Assembly (NCBI GenBank): GCA_964484065.1
Contig: CAZAEW010000002.1
Location: 124,001 to 188,000, forward strand
DNA from: JAEVLT01 sp964484065
GTDB lineage: Bacteria > Bacillota > Bacilli > Bacillales > Cytobacillaceae
Direction of reading: 5' to 3'
DNA: 64,000 bases
Each line of letters starts with the position of its first letter. Position 1 is the stretch's first letter. Position numbers and translations under genes: made by a program. Positions 1-8,982 of the stretch are shown here, piece by piece. The notes beneath the pieces are model-generated. The model was not told where the DNA came from. It saw nothing but the letters and a program-made list of their open reading frames with translations, and ran no database searches.

Positions 1-430
1 TATAATCAATCCCTTGTAAATCCTTGACAGAAACATAAATAGAATTTTTCAGCAAGGTGAAATTTACATTCGTGACGTTTTGAAGCAGCACTTCATGCCC
101 AGTGCTGTTAACCCGTCTCCTCAGAACATTTTCATACTTTTCATAAATAACGGTTCCAACATCCTCAGTCAAAATGAGGCTGTTTCCGCTAACCCGGGCG
201 CCTGTGCTCAGTCTGATCTCTTTTTTCATTTGGCTGCAAAAGACATCCCATTCAAGTTCCTGAATTCTTCCTTCGAGATTTTTTCCCGGCATCAGTTGAA
301 AAACGGGGGATATCAAAAAAACAATGGAGGTAAATATGAAGAAGGACACCAGCATTTCAACAAGGGTAAAGGCCTGTTCATTCTGAATTACGGCAAAGAT
401 TGATTTCTGAGTGGAAAGAATTTTTTTCAA
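1..430 (-). CDS. comGF: ComGF, competence pseudopilin-like protein (3' end outside window)
   Basis: Partial gene: the reading frame runs off the left edge with no stop. The translation has a short charged N-terminus followed by a prepilin-like segment (FTLVEMLVSFFIF), then a hydrophilic domain, as in ComGF minor pseudopilins that help assemble the DNA-uptake pseudopilus. I chose a TTG start at 428-430 because the only downstream ATG lies inside the hydrophobic motif and would destroy it. The start overlaps comGE by about 50 bases, so translation is probably coupled. The start codon is uncertain; the identity rests on position after comGE and on the pilin-like N-terminus. Confidence 0.75.
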   Translation of the reverse strand, partial: MKKILSTQKSIFAVIQNEQAFTLVEMLVSFFIFTSIVFLISPVFQLMPGKNLEGRIQELEWDVFCSQMKKEIRLSTGARVSGNSLILTEDVGTVIYEKYENVLRRRVNSTGHEVLLQNVTNVNFTLLKNSIYVSVKDLQGIDY

Positions 431-716
431 CCTTGACACACACCTTTCTTTGTTCAGGAATATCAGTAGCGCTCCAATTAATTTGATATTCGATTCCATT
501 GTGAATGGTTGAGTGATCTTGGGAAGGCTGATTATTAATGATCAATGAGTGGAGCTCTTCAAAAAGAAGTTGATTCGCATGTTTTTCAATTTGAAGCTGA
601 TTAGATTGCTTGACCAAATCTATCAAGAGGGGAGTAAAAAACAAACAGATCATAAGCATGGCGGAGAGTGATAAAATCAACTCGGCCATAATGAAGCCAT
701 TATTTTTCAATAACAT
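378..716 (-). CDS. comGE: ComGE, competence minor pseudopilin
   Basis: About 112 residues, with a short basic N-terminus and a single hydrophobic helix (residues 10-32, GFIMAELILSLSAML) that resembles a degenerate prepilin signal. This is the fifth gene of the comG operon and is inferred to be a minor component of the competence pseudopilus. A TTG at 734 would also be in frame, but ATG at 716 has a GGAAAGGG ribosome site about 9 bases upstream and fits family length. It overlaps comGD by 17 bases and comGF by about 50. Function is assigned mainly from operon position, since ComGE proteins diverge rapidly. Confidence 0.8.
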   Translation of the reverse strand: MLLKNNGFIMAELILSLSAMLMICLFFTPLLIDLVKQSNQLQIEKHANQLLFEELHSLIINNQPSQDHSTIHNGIEYQINWSATDIPEQRKVCVKVEKNSFHSEINLCRNSE

Positions 717-1140
717 AAAAACGTCCCTTTCCAATTAAAAAGGTCAATTGATAATATCTGTTTCCGCATTGAATCGATAAAGATCCAAACTTGCTGACAT
801 TTCCGCCCGGAGTAAACTTAAAGCTCAGCGGAAGAGTTCCCGGCGAAACGGTAATAGCTTTAGAGTAATTTCTCATGATAATTGTCGGAGAGTTGAAATT
901 GGTGCGCATGTAATAATAGTGCTGATCACTGGAGAAAGTAACCGTTACTTCCGCCTGATGTGAGATGGCATATTGCTGCCCAAACAAAAGGTCTGCCTTC
1001 AGCTGGGTTAAAAAAGCTTCACTTTCCTTACTTTCATACTGCGGCTTCATGTAAAAAACCGCAATTGAGGAAATAACAAGGAATATTGACAGAACGAGCA
1101 ATGACTCAATTAAAGTAAAACCTTGCTCAGCTGTTTTCAT
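700..1140 (-). CDS. comGD: ComGD, competence type IV prepilin-like protein
   Basis: 146 residues starting with a classic type IV prepilin leader: a short basic stretch, then GFTLIESLLVLSIF, the ComC peptidase cleavage and methylation motif (G-F-x-x-x-E) followed by the hydrophobic assembly helix. The remainder is a small beta-rich pilin head. It is a minor pseudopilin for transport of DNA across the Gram-positive wall. It follows comGC after 9 bases in the same operon. The ATG at 1140 is the only start that preserves the leader. Confidence 0.9.
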   Translation of the reverse strand: MKTAEQGFTLIESLLVLSIFLVISSIAVFYMKPQYESKESEAFLTQLKADLLFGQQYAISHQAEVTVTFSSDQHYYYMRTNFNSPTIIMRNYSKAITVSPGTLPLSFKFTPGGNVSKFGSLSIQCGNRYYQLTFLIGKGRFYVIEK

Positions 1141-1149
1141 TGCTTTGCC

Positions 1150-1446
1150 CTACTCAGTTATGACCGTTCCGTCCTCCTGAATGACGACCTCTTTTCCATC
1201 CGGGCATGTGGAGGTTTTTAAATATTCCCCGCTTTTGAGCTCTGCAATAGTTGGTATTTTATTATTCTCGAGCTTGTATGATTGTACCTGTGCTTCAACC
1301 ACCTTCTTAAATGCTTCGCAGCCTTTGCTGTTAATATTGGCATTGTGTTTGGCAATGTTCGGTATGGTGATAATTAACAATACTGAAATGATTAGCATAA
1401 CAATCATCATTTCGATGAGGGTAAACCCTTTTTCGTTTTTTAACAT
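1150..1446 (-). CDS. comGC: ComGC, major competence pseudopilin
   Basis: 98 residues. The N-terminus has the type III signal peptide motif GFTLIEMMIVMLIISVLL, with conserved Gly/Phe at the cleavage site and Glu at +5. The mature part carries two cysteines (in SKGCEAF and TSTCPDG), which match the intramolecular disulfide of ComGC made by BdbDC in B. subtilis. It forms the main subunit of the competence pseudopilus. A good AAGGAGGAAT ribosome site precedes the ATG at 1446. It sits 18 bases after comGB. Confidence 0.95.
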   Translation of the reverse strand: MLKNEKGFTLIEMMIVMLIISVLLIITIPNIAKHNANINSKGCEAFKKVVEAQVQSYKLENNKIPTIAELKSGEYLKTSTCPDGKEVVIQEDGTVITE

Positions 1447-1464
1447 TTTTATTCCTCCTTAAAG

Positions 1465-2514
1465 TTAGATTCCATCCATGAGATGGAACATGGGTAAAAG
1501 AATAGCTAAATACATGGATACAACAAGAAATCCAATCATTAAATACAAAATAGGCTGAATCGTTTTGATCGCTTTTTCCAGCAGTTCTTCTACAAGCTCA
1601 ATACAATGCTGACTGTAAAATAGCAATTCCTGTTCTAATTTCCCATTTTCCTGGCCATGCCGAACAATCATCGTAAATTCTTTTTCAAAAAAATGAAACG
1701 TCTTTAAAATGAATTCAAGTTTTTCTCCGGTAACCAGCTTTGTTTTTATTTCTTTTGCCAGCGCGCTGTAAAATGGCTGTCTTGAGTTCGCTTCAAACTG
1801 CATTAGCGCTTCGGAAAAGGAAATTCCCCCTGATAACAAAAAGCTTAATTGGATCGAAAAATAGTGGGTATATAATAATTTGAGGACACGGCCAAAGAGG
1901 GGAATACGGACAAGCTGGGTTTTCTGCTGAAGGATGGGAATTTTTCTGAAAATAAAAAAGTAATAGGCTGTCAATAGGGAGAGGAGAACTGATAAGGTCA
2001 TGACAAGTAACGGCAGATATTTTCCAACTCCAAACAGCACTTTAGTAAAAAAGTTCGCCTCCAAGTTCATTGATTGAAAAAGAACAGTAAATCGAGGCAG
2101 CAATGTTTTTTCGAGAAAGGAAAATAAAAATCCCGTAATAATGATTAGAATGATCGGGTACTGAAGGAGTTTTAAAAGCTTTTGTTTGTCCTTCTGTTTT
2201 TTCATTGCCAAACTGCTTCCTTCTAATAATGCTTCAGCAAAACTTCCGTGTTGTTCAGCATAATAAACATATCCAATCAAGTCATTGTTAAAACCTAGTT
2301 TTTCTAATACATCATGGAAAGGCAGGCCTTTTTTTAAATCTGTTAGGCACCCTGTTAATTCTGATTTCCTGATTGGATGTAAATGATAGGAAAGCGATTC
2401 AATGGCTTCGGCTATGGGATAACCTCTTATGAGCAATTCCCCTGTTCTTTTTAGAAAATTTGCCTGCTCGCTAATCGTCCATTTATGTCGTTTCATCGTA
2501 AACCAGCCGTTCAT
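1465..2514 (-). CDS. comGB: ComGB, competence pseudopilus inner-membrane platform protein
   Basis: 349 residues in two repeated T2SF/GspF domains, with hydrophobic segments near residues 120-145, 165-190 and a C-terminal one (PILYLMIGFLVVSMYLAILLPMF). This is the polytopic platform on which the ComGA ATPase acts to assemble ComGC. The frame starts at 2514, overlapping comGA by 32 bases. An in-frame ATG at 2496 (MKRHKWTISEQ) looks closer to the usual N-terminus, and neither has a strong ribosome site, so coupling to comGA translation is likely. Identity is secure; the start is not. Confidence 0.93.
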   Translation of the reverse strand: MNGWFTMKRHKWTISEQANFLKRTGELLIRGYPIAEAIESLSYHLHPIRKSELTGCLTDLKKGLPFHDVLEKLGFNNDLIGYVYYAEQHGSFAEALLEGSSLAMKKQKDKQKLLKLLQYPIILIIITGFLFSFLEKTLLPRFTVLFQSMNLEANFFTKVLFGVGKYLPLLVMTLSVLLSLLTAYYFFIFRKIPILQQKTQLVRIPLFGRVLKLLYTHYFSIQLSFLLSGGISFSEALMQFEANSRQPFYSALAKEIKTKLVTGEKLEFILKTFHFFEKEFTMIVRHGQENGKLEQELLFYSQHCIELVEELLEKAIKTIQPILYLMIGFLVVSMYLAILLPMFHLMDGI

Positions 2515-3565
2515 ACTCTGTTTCTTTAATGTAGCCTAAAGCTATTCCTTTTCTGATGACATTTTTTAAAGTTCGATAATTCATGTTAACTTTATTTCCT
2601 TTTGCTTCTTTAAGCACTAAACTTAAATTTCTTCCTGATAATAGCTCGAAAACACTTGCCCTTTTCCACCTGCCGTAGGAATTACAAAATCGTGAACATT
2701 TATCTTCACAGAAAGGGCATGTTAATTCCACCAGCCGCTGCGCTGTCACCGCAATCAAAGTCTGTTCCACTTCCAGCCAATTGACACCAAATTCGTGAAG
2801 CCGGTAAACGGCTCCTTTAGCATCTCTCGTATGCATCGTGCTTAATACTAAATGCCCGGTTAAAGCAGCCCGTACAGCTATTTTTGCTGTTTCGCTGTCC
2901 CTGATTTCACCGACCATAATGATATCCGGATCATGCCGTAATATAGCCTTAAGGCCTGTGGCATACGTTATTCCGGCTTTTTCATTTACCTGCACCTGCA
3001 GAACGGAATCATAATTTTTTTCGATTGGGTCTTCGAGCGTAATCACATTGCGCTGAAACATATGGGCGGTTTCATTTAAGAGAGAATAGAGAGTGGTTGA
3101 TTTGCCGGAGCCTGTCGGACCAGTCAGAATAATCAGTCCGTGGGCATGCTTTAGGAGAGCTAGTAATTTTCGAGTCATTAATGGAAATAAGGACAGCTGA
3201 TAAAATGGGATTTGTTCCTGCTGAGGCAGCAGTCGGATGACGAGGCTTTCCCGGCCGTTGGACGGTAAAGTGGAGAGTCTGAGTCCCAAAGGTTCGCCAT
3301 TTAATTCCCAAACAATGGCACCATTTTGCGGGCGCCTTCTTTCCCCAATATCCATATTGGCGCTGAATTTAAAGTGAGAAATAAGTCGGTCACATTCTTC
3401 TTTTGGAAGGGATAAGCGGGGCACCAGCTTGGTTGTTAAACGGAATTGAATAAGTGTGTCTTTTCTGCGGGGCAGGATGTGAATGTCGGTCGCTTGATTT
3501 TTTACGGCATCTGAAATGATTCGATTGGCTAAGATTTCAGTAGCACTTACAATAGGAAACACCAC
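2483..3565 (-). CDS. comGA: ComGA, competence pseudopilus assembly ATPase
   Basis: 360 residues, a GspE/PilB-type secretion ATPase. Visible motifs: Walker A GPTGSGKSTT near residue 150, Asp box TLEDPIE, Walker B-like IIMVGEIRDSETA, His box LSTMHTRDAKGA, and a C-terminal pair CPFCEDKC. It powers pseudopilus assembly in the cytoplasm and is the first gene of the comG operon. It starts at GTG (3565 or the adjacent GTG at 3562) with AAAAGG just upstream. Transcription in relatives depends on ComK; I could not identify convincing ComK boxes in the short upstream region. Confidence 0.95.
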   Translation of the reverse strand: MVFPIVSATEILANRIISDAVKNQATDIHILPRRKDTLIQFRLTTKLVPRLSLPKEECDRLISHFKFSANMDIGERRRPQNGAIVWELNGEPLGLRLSTLPSNGRESLVIRLLPQQEQIPFYQLSLFPLMTRKLLALLKHAHGLIILTGPTGSGKSTTLYSLLNETAHMFQRNVITLEDPIEKNYDSVLQVQVNEKAGITYATGLKAILRHDPDIIMVGEIRDSETAKIAVRAALTGHLVLSTMHTRDAKGAVYRLHEFGVNWLEVEQTLIAVTAQRLVELTCPFCEDKCSRFCNSYGRWKRASVFELLSGRNLSLVLKEAKGNKVNMNYRTLKNVIRKGIALGYIKETEYERLVYDETT

Positions 3566-3630
3566 CTTTTTATTTGATTCGCTATAAATATTCGACAGGC
3601 TTTTTCGTTTCCCTTTATTTTTTTAAAAAA

Positions 3631-3654
3631 ATTTTTCGGGGGAGGCCCCCCGAA
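3631..3654 (-). terminator. Rho-independent terminator after yqhG
   Basis: An 8-bp GC-rich stem (TTCGGGGG / CCCCCGAA, loop of 4) lies directly after the yqhG stop when read on the minus strand. It is followed by AAAA and a run of seven T residues. It separates yqhH-yqhG from the comG operon. Confidence 0.8.
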
Positions 3655-4446
3655 TCATACAGCATTTTCAGTCAGGTAAAAAAGCCCGCCATTGATATAA
3701 GAGATCCGGATTTTTGGTTCATATTGGTCTCTTAAGGCTTGTTTTTCAATTTCATAGCTTTCGTTTTTCCCTTCCTCATTTTCATAAAAATGATTGAGAA
3801 GCTTAAGATCCGATTCCCAGCGTTTTCTTGCCTCATCTGCCCAATGATGATCTTCCTTTTCGATTAATTGTCTCAGGTAATTTTCAATGCGTGTTATTCC
3901 GCTTTTGGGCTTAATGAGAGGGGATAGAGTAAAAGAATAATCTGGGATTTTCGGAGTCAGCTTTATCCGGAGCAATTGATCATGGAAATCTTCCACCATT
4001 CTTCCGTTAATAAGCTGAAGACCGATCGAATAAAAACAATCACGTTTCCGGTCACATTGATAACTGACTTTCACATTCATGCACAGCCATGGCATCAGAG
4101 GGGTCTGCTGATATTGGCGATCATGATTTTCATAAAGCCTGATATGTCCAGCAAGTTTTTTTGTTGACTGAAATATTTGGTGAAGGCGGGGCGAACCAAA
4201 ATGAATTCCTTCTCCTTTAATGGAGTCAGTAGCAGACTTCCGGTCCGTAATAAAAGTGAGCTGCGCAGGACTCGGAATTCCGCCTGTTTTTTCTAAGTAG
4301 TGCCAGTAAAAAGGACGGTTCATCAGTTCTTTATCCAGTTCAACGGTCAGCTGTACAGTTAAATACCCATGCTGGTTTTGCAGAATCTGACATTCATTTC
4401 CTTCAAAATACCGCTCAAGAAATTGATGGATTTCCTGTTGTTGCAT
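3655..4446 (-). CDS. yqhG: YqhG family protein, function unknown
   Basis: 263 residues, soluble, no signal peptide or membrane helix. It matches B. subtilis YqhG in position, length and general sequence character (an N-terminal HQFLERYF stretch, charged C-terminal half). No catalytic motif is visible and the family has no established function. It overlaps the end of yqhH by 32 bases and has its own ribosome site (GGAAAGGGGATC), so the two are probably co-transcribed and might act together, which is inference only. Confidence 0.85.
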   Translation of the reverse strand: MQQQEIHQFLERYFEGNECQILQNQHGYLTVQLTVELDKELMNRPFYWHYLEKTGGIPSPAQLTFITDRKSATDSIKGEGIHFGSPRLHQIFQSTKKLAGHIRLYENHDRQYQQTPLMPWLCMNVKVSYQCDRKRDCFYSIGLQLINGRMVEDFHDQLLRIKLTPKIPDYSFTLSPLIKPKSGITRIENYLRQLIEKEDHHWADEARKRWESDLKLLNHFYENEEGKNESYEIEKQALRDQYEPKIRISYINGGLFYLTENAV

Positions 4447-6112
4447 AATGATCCCCTTTCCTTAGGGTATTGGCAAATTCAATCATTGAAGTGAGATTTT
4501 CCATTTTGATGTTCATTTCTCCTTCTGAGCCGGAGCGGCTAAAGATATCAATTAAGTGTTCTTCAATATTGCCAAACTCCAGTTTTGTCAGGATGTCATC
4601 CAGTTCACCAATTACTTTTTCAAATAAGTGGATTTTTTCATACAGCAGCTTAAGAATATGTTCTTCAAGTGTATCTTTTATTGCAAAGTTGTAAACCACC
4701 ACATCTTTTTCCTGCCCCAGCCGGTGAATTCTGCCAATTCGCTGTTCAAGGCGCATCGGATTCCAGGGAAGATCAAAATTTATTATGTGATGGCAAAACT
4801 GCAGGTTAATTCCTTCCCCGCCTGCTTCGGTGGCAATCAGGACCTGGGCATGTTTTTGAAAAAGCTCGCGCATCCAGTCTTTTTTTCCGCGTTTAAAGCC
4901 GCCGCGAAACGGAACGGAACTAATTCCATGCTGCTTTAAAAACCATTGTAAATAGATTTGTGTTGCCCGGTATTCAGTAAAGATAATCACCTTATCGTTA
5001 ATGCTTTGAATGAGTTCAAGTGCTTTTTGCGCTTTTGAATTTTGCTGAACGTTTTCCACCTTGGAAATCAAAAACTGAATTTGCGCTGTGTAACTTTTGG
5101 GTGGATTTTCTTGTTTATCGAGCATGTTTTTTAGTGTGTGATAAACAGCTTCTCTGCTGCTGCAAGCTTCACGCTTTAGTGTCATTAAGGAAAAAGTGCT
5201 TGTTTGCACCCAGTTTTCATCGCTTTTAAATGATGAAATCGCATCATATAATTCTCTTTCCGGCATAGAAAACTCAATCGGGATGGTCTGCACCTGCCTT
5301 TTTGTCCATTCAATACCTGTGTCCGCCCGCCGGTTTCGAATCATCACCTTGTTCACCAGTTCTTTTAAATGTTCATCATCATGTAAAGAACGGGAATCGC
5401 GTTTATATCTTTCATAAAAACTCGTTTCACTTCCTAAATGTCCTGGCTTCAGCAGAGAAACAAGGTTAAATATTTCTTCCACTCTATTTTGGATTGGAGT
5501 TGCGGTCAAAAGTAGGCAAAACTTTTTTTTAAGGTTCTGGACGAATTCATAGTTTTTGGTTTTATTATTTTTTAGTTTGTGGGCTTCATCAATAATGATC
5601 AGGTCATAATCGAGATTATATATGATTTCACGGTGAGGGCTTCGCTTCGCTGTATCGATTGAGCTCACCACCACATCATACTGCTCCCAAACATAGCTTT
5701 TTCGCTGGGTAATCGCCGGTATATAAAATTTGCTGTTTAATTCTGAAGCCCATTGAGTGACGAGGGAAGCGGGAACCAGAATGAGCACTTTTTTGACAAG
5801 ACCGCGGATCATGTATTCTTTTAAAACTAAACCGGCTTCAATGGTTTTTCCAAGTCCGACTTCATCGGCAAGGATTGCTTTCCCATTCATGTTTTCAATG
5901 ACCTGTCTGGCCGTTTCGAGCTGATGAGGCAGTGGAGTGAGATCAGGAAGATGTTTCGGCGCCTGCAGGCCTTCAAATTCCGGGATGATCAAATGTTTTT
6001 CGATTTCGACCGCCAGCTTAAAGAGTTCCCAGCTCCCCCATGGACCATCTTGGTCCATTCGATGAATAAAATCATCTTGCCATGAGGAATCAAATTCAAT
6101 ATCGACCGTCAT
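4415..6112 (-). CDS. yqhH: YqhH, SNF2-family DNA/RNA helicase-like ATPase
   Basis: 565 residues. Superfamily 2 SNF2/RapA-like motor: motif I ADEVGLGKTIEAG (about residue 85), motif II IIDEAHKLKN, motif III LLTATPIQN, and C-terminal helicase motifs V and VI (GGEGINLQFCHHIINFD, then QRIGRIHRLGQ). Proteins of this type translocate on double-stranded nucleic acid and remodel bound protein; the substrate of YqhH is unknown. An upstream extension to 6205 is open, but ATG 6112 has AAAGGAGG nine bases upstream and fits the family length (about 557 in B. subtilis). Divergent from the gcv operon. Confidence 0.92.
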   Translation of the reverse strand: MTVDIEFDSSWQDDFIHRMDQDGPWGSWELFKLAVEIEKHLIIPEFEGLQAPKHLPDLTPLPHQLETARQVIENMNGKAILADEVGLGKTIEAGLVLKEYMIRGLVKKVLILVPASLVTQWASELNSKFYIPAITQRKSYVWEQYDVVVSSIDTAKRSPHREIIYNLDYDLIIIDEAHKLKNNKTKNYEFVQNLKKKFCLLLTATPIQNRVEEIFNLVSLLKPGHLGSETSFYERYKRDSRSLHDDEHLKELVNKVMIRNRRADTGIEWTKRQVQTIPIEFSMPERELYDAISSFKSDENWVQTSTFSLMTLKREACSSREAVYHTLKNMLDKQENPPKSYTAQIQFLISKVENVQQNSKAQKALELIQSINDKVIIFTEYRATQIYLQWFLKQHGISSVPFRGGFKRGKKDWMRELFQKHAQVLIATEAGGEGINLQFCHHIINFDLPWNPMRLEQRIGRIHRLGQEKDVVVYNFAIKDTLEEHILKLLYEKIHLFEKVIGELDDILTKLEFGNIEEHLIDIFSRSGSEGEMNIKMENLTSMIEFANTLRKGDHYATTGNPSIS

Positions 6113-6270
6113 GTTTTCTAGCCTCCTTTTGATAAATTGATATTGCCCGGTATATAAAAATAATGATAGGATGATAATAACTTGGAAAGTTTTTAATATT
6201 GTCAAAACCGCAAAATCTTTAGAGTTTGTTTTAGTATGACCAGCATGGAGAATATTATAATCGCGAATGA

Positions 6271-6455
6271 TAGCAAGGGGAGAGACTGCCGAATGTGCAG
6301 CGCCGAAGGAGCAAGTGGTTTTTAAACGAATCTCTCAGGCAAAAGAACTCTTGTTGGACGCAGCTCTGGAGAGTGCTTCAATTATTTTGCAGCCACCAAA
6401 GGGGAAAGCCTTTTTAAGGTAAACTTTCAGGTGCCAGGACAGAGACCTCACTTTT
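6271..6455 (+). ncRNA. Tandem glycine riboswitch (gcvT type)
   Basis: Two consecutive glycine aptamer signatures are visible. The first has GGGGAGAG, GCCGAAGGAGCAA, CTCTCAGGCAAAAGAAC and GGACG-CTCTGGAGAG. The second has ACCAAAGGGGAAAGCC, TTTCAGGTGCCAGGACAGAG. This architecture binds glycine cooperatively and turns on gcv expression when glycine is high. A possible -10 box (TATAAT, 6256-6261) sits just upstream; no good -35 is seen. Confidence 0.95.
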
Positions 6456-6484
6456 TCAAAAAGGCGGGTTTCTGTCCTTTTTTA
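6437..6484 (+). terminator. Riboswitch expression-platform terminator
   Basis: GGACAGAGACC at the 3' end of the second aptamer can pair with GGGTTTCTGTCC, followed by six T residues. Because the 5' arm is shared with the aptamer, glycine binding should prevent terminator formation, giving an ON switch for gcvT-gcvPA-gcvPB. Confidence 0.85.
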
Positions 6485-6513
6485 ATGCAGAAAATCCTAT
6501 AAAGGGGGATTAG

Positions 6514-7617
6514 ATGATGACAGAGTTAAAGCAAACACCATTGTTTGAGGTTTATCGGGAATATGGAGGGAAGACGATTGATTTCGGCGGATGGGAGCTG
6601 CCTGTTCAATTTTCAAGTATTAAAGAAGAACACGAAGCTGTCCGGACCAGAGCCGGATTGTTTGATGTGTCCCATATGGGAGAAGTTGAGGTTAGAGGTA
6701 GCGGAAGCTTGAATTTTTTGCAAAAGATGATGACAAACGATATCTCAAAACTGCAAACAGGCGGTGCCCAATATACAGCAATGTGCTATGAAAATGGAGG
6801 CACAGTGGATGATTTACTGACTTATAAATTAGCAGAAAATCATTATTTGCTTGTGATTAATGCAGCGAATATTGAAAAAGACTTCGAGTGGCTCCAACAA
6901 CACCTTGAAGGAGATGTAAAACTTGAAAATCTTTCTGAAAAAACGGCACAGCTTGCCCTGCAAGGCCCTTTGGCTGAAGAGGTGCTGCAAAAGCTGACCG
7001 GATCAGATTTATCCGGGATCGGCACCTTTAAATTTCAGCAGGAGGCAGGCATAAATGGAATAAAAGCGCTGATCTCGAGAACAGGCTACACCGGCGAAGA
7101 TGGATTTGAAATTTACTGTCATTCGAAAGATGCGATCTCCCTTTGGAAAGCCATTCTTAAAGCGGGAGAAAGCGAAGGGGTTCTTCCATGTGGACTTGGC
7201 GCCAGGGATACGCTTCGGTTTGAAGCGGCATTAGCCCTGTACGGTCAGGAACTTTCTTTGGATATTTCACCGCTTGAGGCGGGAATCAGCTTTGCCGTGA
7301 AATTAAATAAGGAAGAAGATTTTATCGGAAAAGCGGCATTAACAAAGCAAAAAGAAGAAGGTCTTGCCAGAAAAATAGTTGGAATCGAAATGATCGACAG
7401 AGGGATTCCAAGACATGGCTATCCTGTTTATAAAGGTGAAAAACAAATTGGCGAAGTGACAACGGGCACACAATCGCCGACCTTAAAGAAAAATATCGGC
7501 TTGGCGCTGATTGAAACGGCTTATGCCAAACTGGATCAGGAAGTGGAGGTTGAAATCCGCGGCAAACGATTAAAAGCAAAAGTGGTTCCAACACCTTTTT
7601 ATAAAAGAAAGAAATAA
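6514..7617 (+). CDS. gcvT: Aminomethyltransferase, glycine cleavage T protein
   Basis: 367 residues. The T protein transfers the one-carbon unit from the aminomethyl-lipoyl H protein to tetrahydrofolate, releasing ammonia. N-terminal GcvT folate-binding domain with FDVSHMGE and NDISKL, and a C-terminal beta-barrel domain (GIPRHGYPVY, GTQSPTLKKNIGLA). First gene of the gcv operon, 30 bases after the riboswitch terminator, with AAAGGGGG before a double ATG (6514/6517). The H protein is not encoded here, as is usual in Bacillus. Confidence 0.96.
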   Translation: MMTELKQTPLFEVYREYGGKTIDFGGWELPVQFSSIKEEHEAVRTRAGLFDVSHMGEVEVRGSGSLNFLQKMMTNDISKLQTGGAQYTAMCYENGGTVDDLLTYKLAENHYLLVINAANIEKDFEWLQQHLEGDVKLENLSEKTAQLALQGPLAEEVLQKLTGSDLSGIGTFKFQQEAGINGIKALISRTGYTGEDGFEIYCHSKDAISLWKAILKAGESEGVLPCGLGARDTLRFEAALALYGQELSLDISPLEAGISFAVKLNKEEDFIGKAALTKQKEEGLARKIVGIEMIDRGIPRHGYPVYKGEKQIGEVTTGTQSPTLKKNIGLALIETAYAKLDQEVEVEIRGKRLKAKVVPTPFYKRKK

Positions 7618-7635
7618 TGGAAGGGAGTAATGACA

Positions 7636-8982
7636 ATGAATCAGCATCGTTATTTACCGATGACCGAAGAAGATAAAAATCAAATGCTTCGTACAATTGG
7701 TGTATCGTCGATTGATGAGCTTTTTAGCGATATTCCGGAAAGAGTAAGGTTTAATCGTGAATACAATATTAAACCTGCAAAATCGGAAACGGCGTTATGG
7801 AGAGAACTATCAAGGCTTGCTGATAAAAATGCGGATCTAAAGAAGAATGTCTCCTTTTTGGGGGCGGGAGTTTATGATCATTACATTCCGGCTATTGTTG
7901 ACCATGTTCTTCTGCGCTCGGAATTTTATACAGCCTATACGCCTTATCAGCCGGAAATTTCTCAAGGCGAATTGCAGGCGATCTTTGAATTTCAAACGAT
8001 GGTTTGTGAATTGACAGGCATGGACGTGGCAAACTCTTCCATGTACGATGGGGGAACGGCATTAGCTGAAGCGGCGATGCTTAGTGCTGGTCAGACAAAA
8101 CGGAACAAAATACTGCTTTCAAGCTCCGTTCATCCAGAATATAAAGAGGTTGTCAAAACGTATGCCAAAGGGCAGCGGATTGAAATAATTGAAGTCCCTG
8201 TAAAGGACGGCGTGACTGACATTGATGCATTAAAAGAACTTGCAAACGAGAAAATCGCTGCATTCATTGTTCAATACCCGAATTTTTACGGACGGATTGA
8301 GCCTTTAAAAGACTTCGAAGAGATTGTTCATTCCCATAAGTCCTTATTTGTTGTTTCGAGCAATCCATTGTCACTTGGCATCTTGACACCTCCGGGAAAA
8401 TTCGGTGCCGATATTGTTGTTGGAGACGTTCAACCTTTCGGGAATCCGACTGGCTTTGGGGGGCCGCATTGTGGATATTTTGCCGTAACAAACAAATTAA
8501 TGAGAAAAATACCGGGCCGTCTTGTCGGGCAGACAACGGACTTTCGGGGAAGACGAGGTTTTGTTTTGACTCTGCAAGCCAGGGAACAGCATATCCGCCG
8601 TGATAAAGCGACATCGAATATCTGTTCCAATCAAGCGTTAAACGCTTTAGCCGCTGCAGTTGCCATGACAGCTCTCGGCAAAAAAGGAATAAAGGAACTG
8701 GCTGCTGCTAATCTGCAAAAAGCCCATTATGCCAAAAATACTTTTTCAGAAAACGGAGCGGAATTCGTGTTTGACGGCCCTTTCTTCAATGAATTTGTCC
8801 TTAAGTTAACGAAACCGGTAAAAGAGATCAATTGCAAGCTTCTCGAAAAAGGAATTATTGGCGGATATGACTTGGGCAGAGATGATCCCAAGTTGACCAA
8901 TCATATGCTTGTTGCTGTTACAGAGCTTAGGACAAAGGAAGAAATCAATACTTTTGTCAAAGAATTGGGGGATTTGCAATGA
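7636..8982 (+). CDS. gcvPA: Glycine dehydrogenase (decarboxylating) subunit 1, P protein N-terminal half
   Basis: 448 residues. Together with GcvPB it forms the split, pyridoxal-phosphate-dependent P protein that decarboxylates glycine and loads the aminomethyl group onto lipoyl-H protein. Characteristic blocks include MTEEDKNQML near the N-terminus, YTPYQPEISQGELQ, NSSMYDGGTA, and GPHCGYFAV. I chose ATG 7636 over 7630 because GGGAG lies 8 bases before the former and 2 before the latter. It ends in a 4-base overlap with gcvPB. Confidence 0.95.
   Translation: MNQHRYLPMTEEDKNQMLRTIGVSSIDELFSDIPERVRFNREYNIKPAKSETALWRELSRLADKNADLKKNVSFLGAGVYDHYIPAIVDHVLLRSEFYTAYTPYQPEISQGELQAIFEFQTMVCELTGMDVANSSMYDGGTALAEAAMLSAGQTKRNKILLSSSVHPEYKEVVKTYAKGQRIEIIEVPVKDGVTDIDALKELANEKIAAFIVQYPNFYGRIEPLKDFEEIVHSHKSLFVVSSNPLSLGILTPPGKFGADIVVGDVQPFGNPTGFGGPHCGYFAVTNKLMRKIPGRLVGQTTDFRGRRGFVLTLQAREQHIRRDKATSNICSNQALNALAAAVAMTALGKKGIKELAAANLQKAHYAKNTFSENGAEFVFDGPFFNEFVLKLTKPVKEINCKLLEKGIIGGYDLGRDDPKLTNHMLVAVTELRTKEEINTFVKELGDLQ

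Noticed and set aside
80..403. 107-residue plus-strand frame at the left end
   Set aside because: Antisense of comGF/comGE; the minus-strand frame has the prepilin-like helix and operon context.
3566..3630. ComK boxes upstream of comGA
   Set aside because: AT-rich runs allow several partial matches, but no pair with the right AAAA-N5-TTTT layout was convincing.
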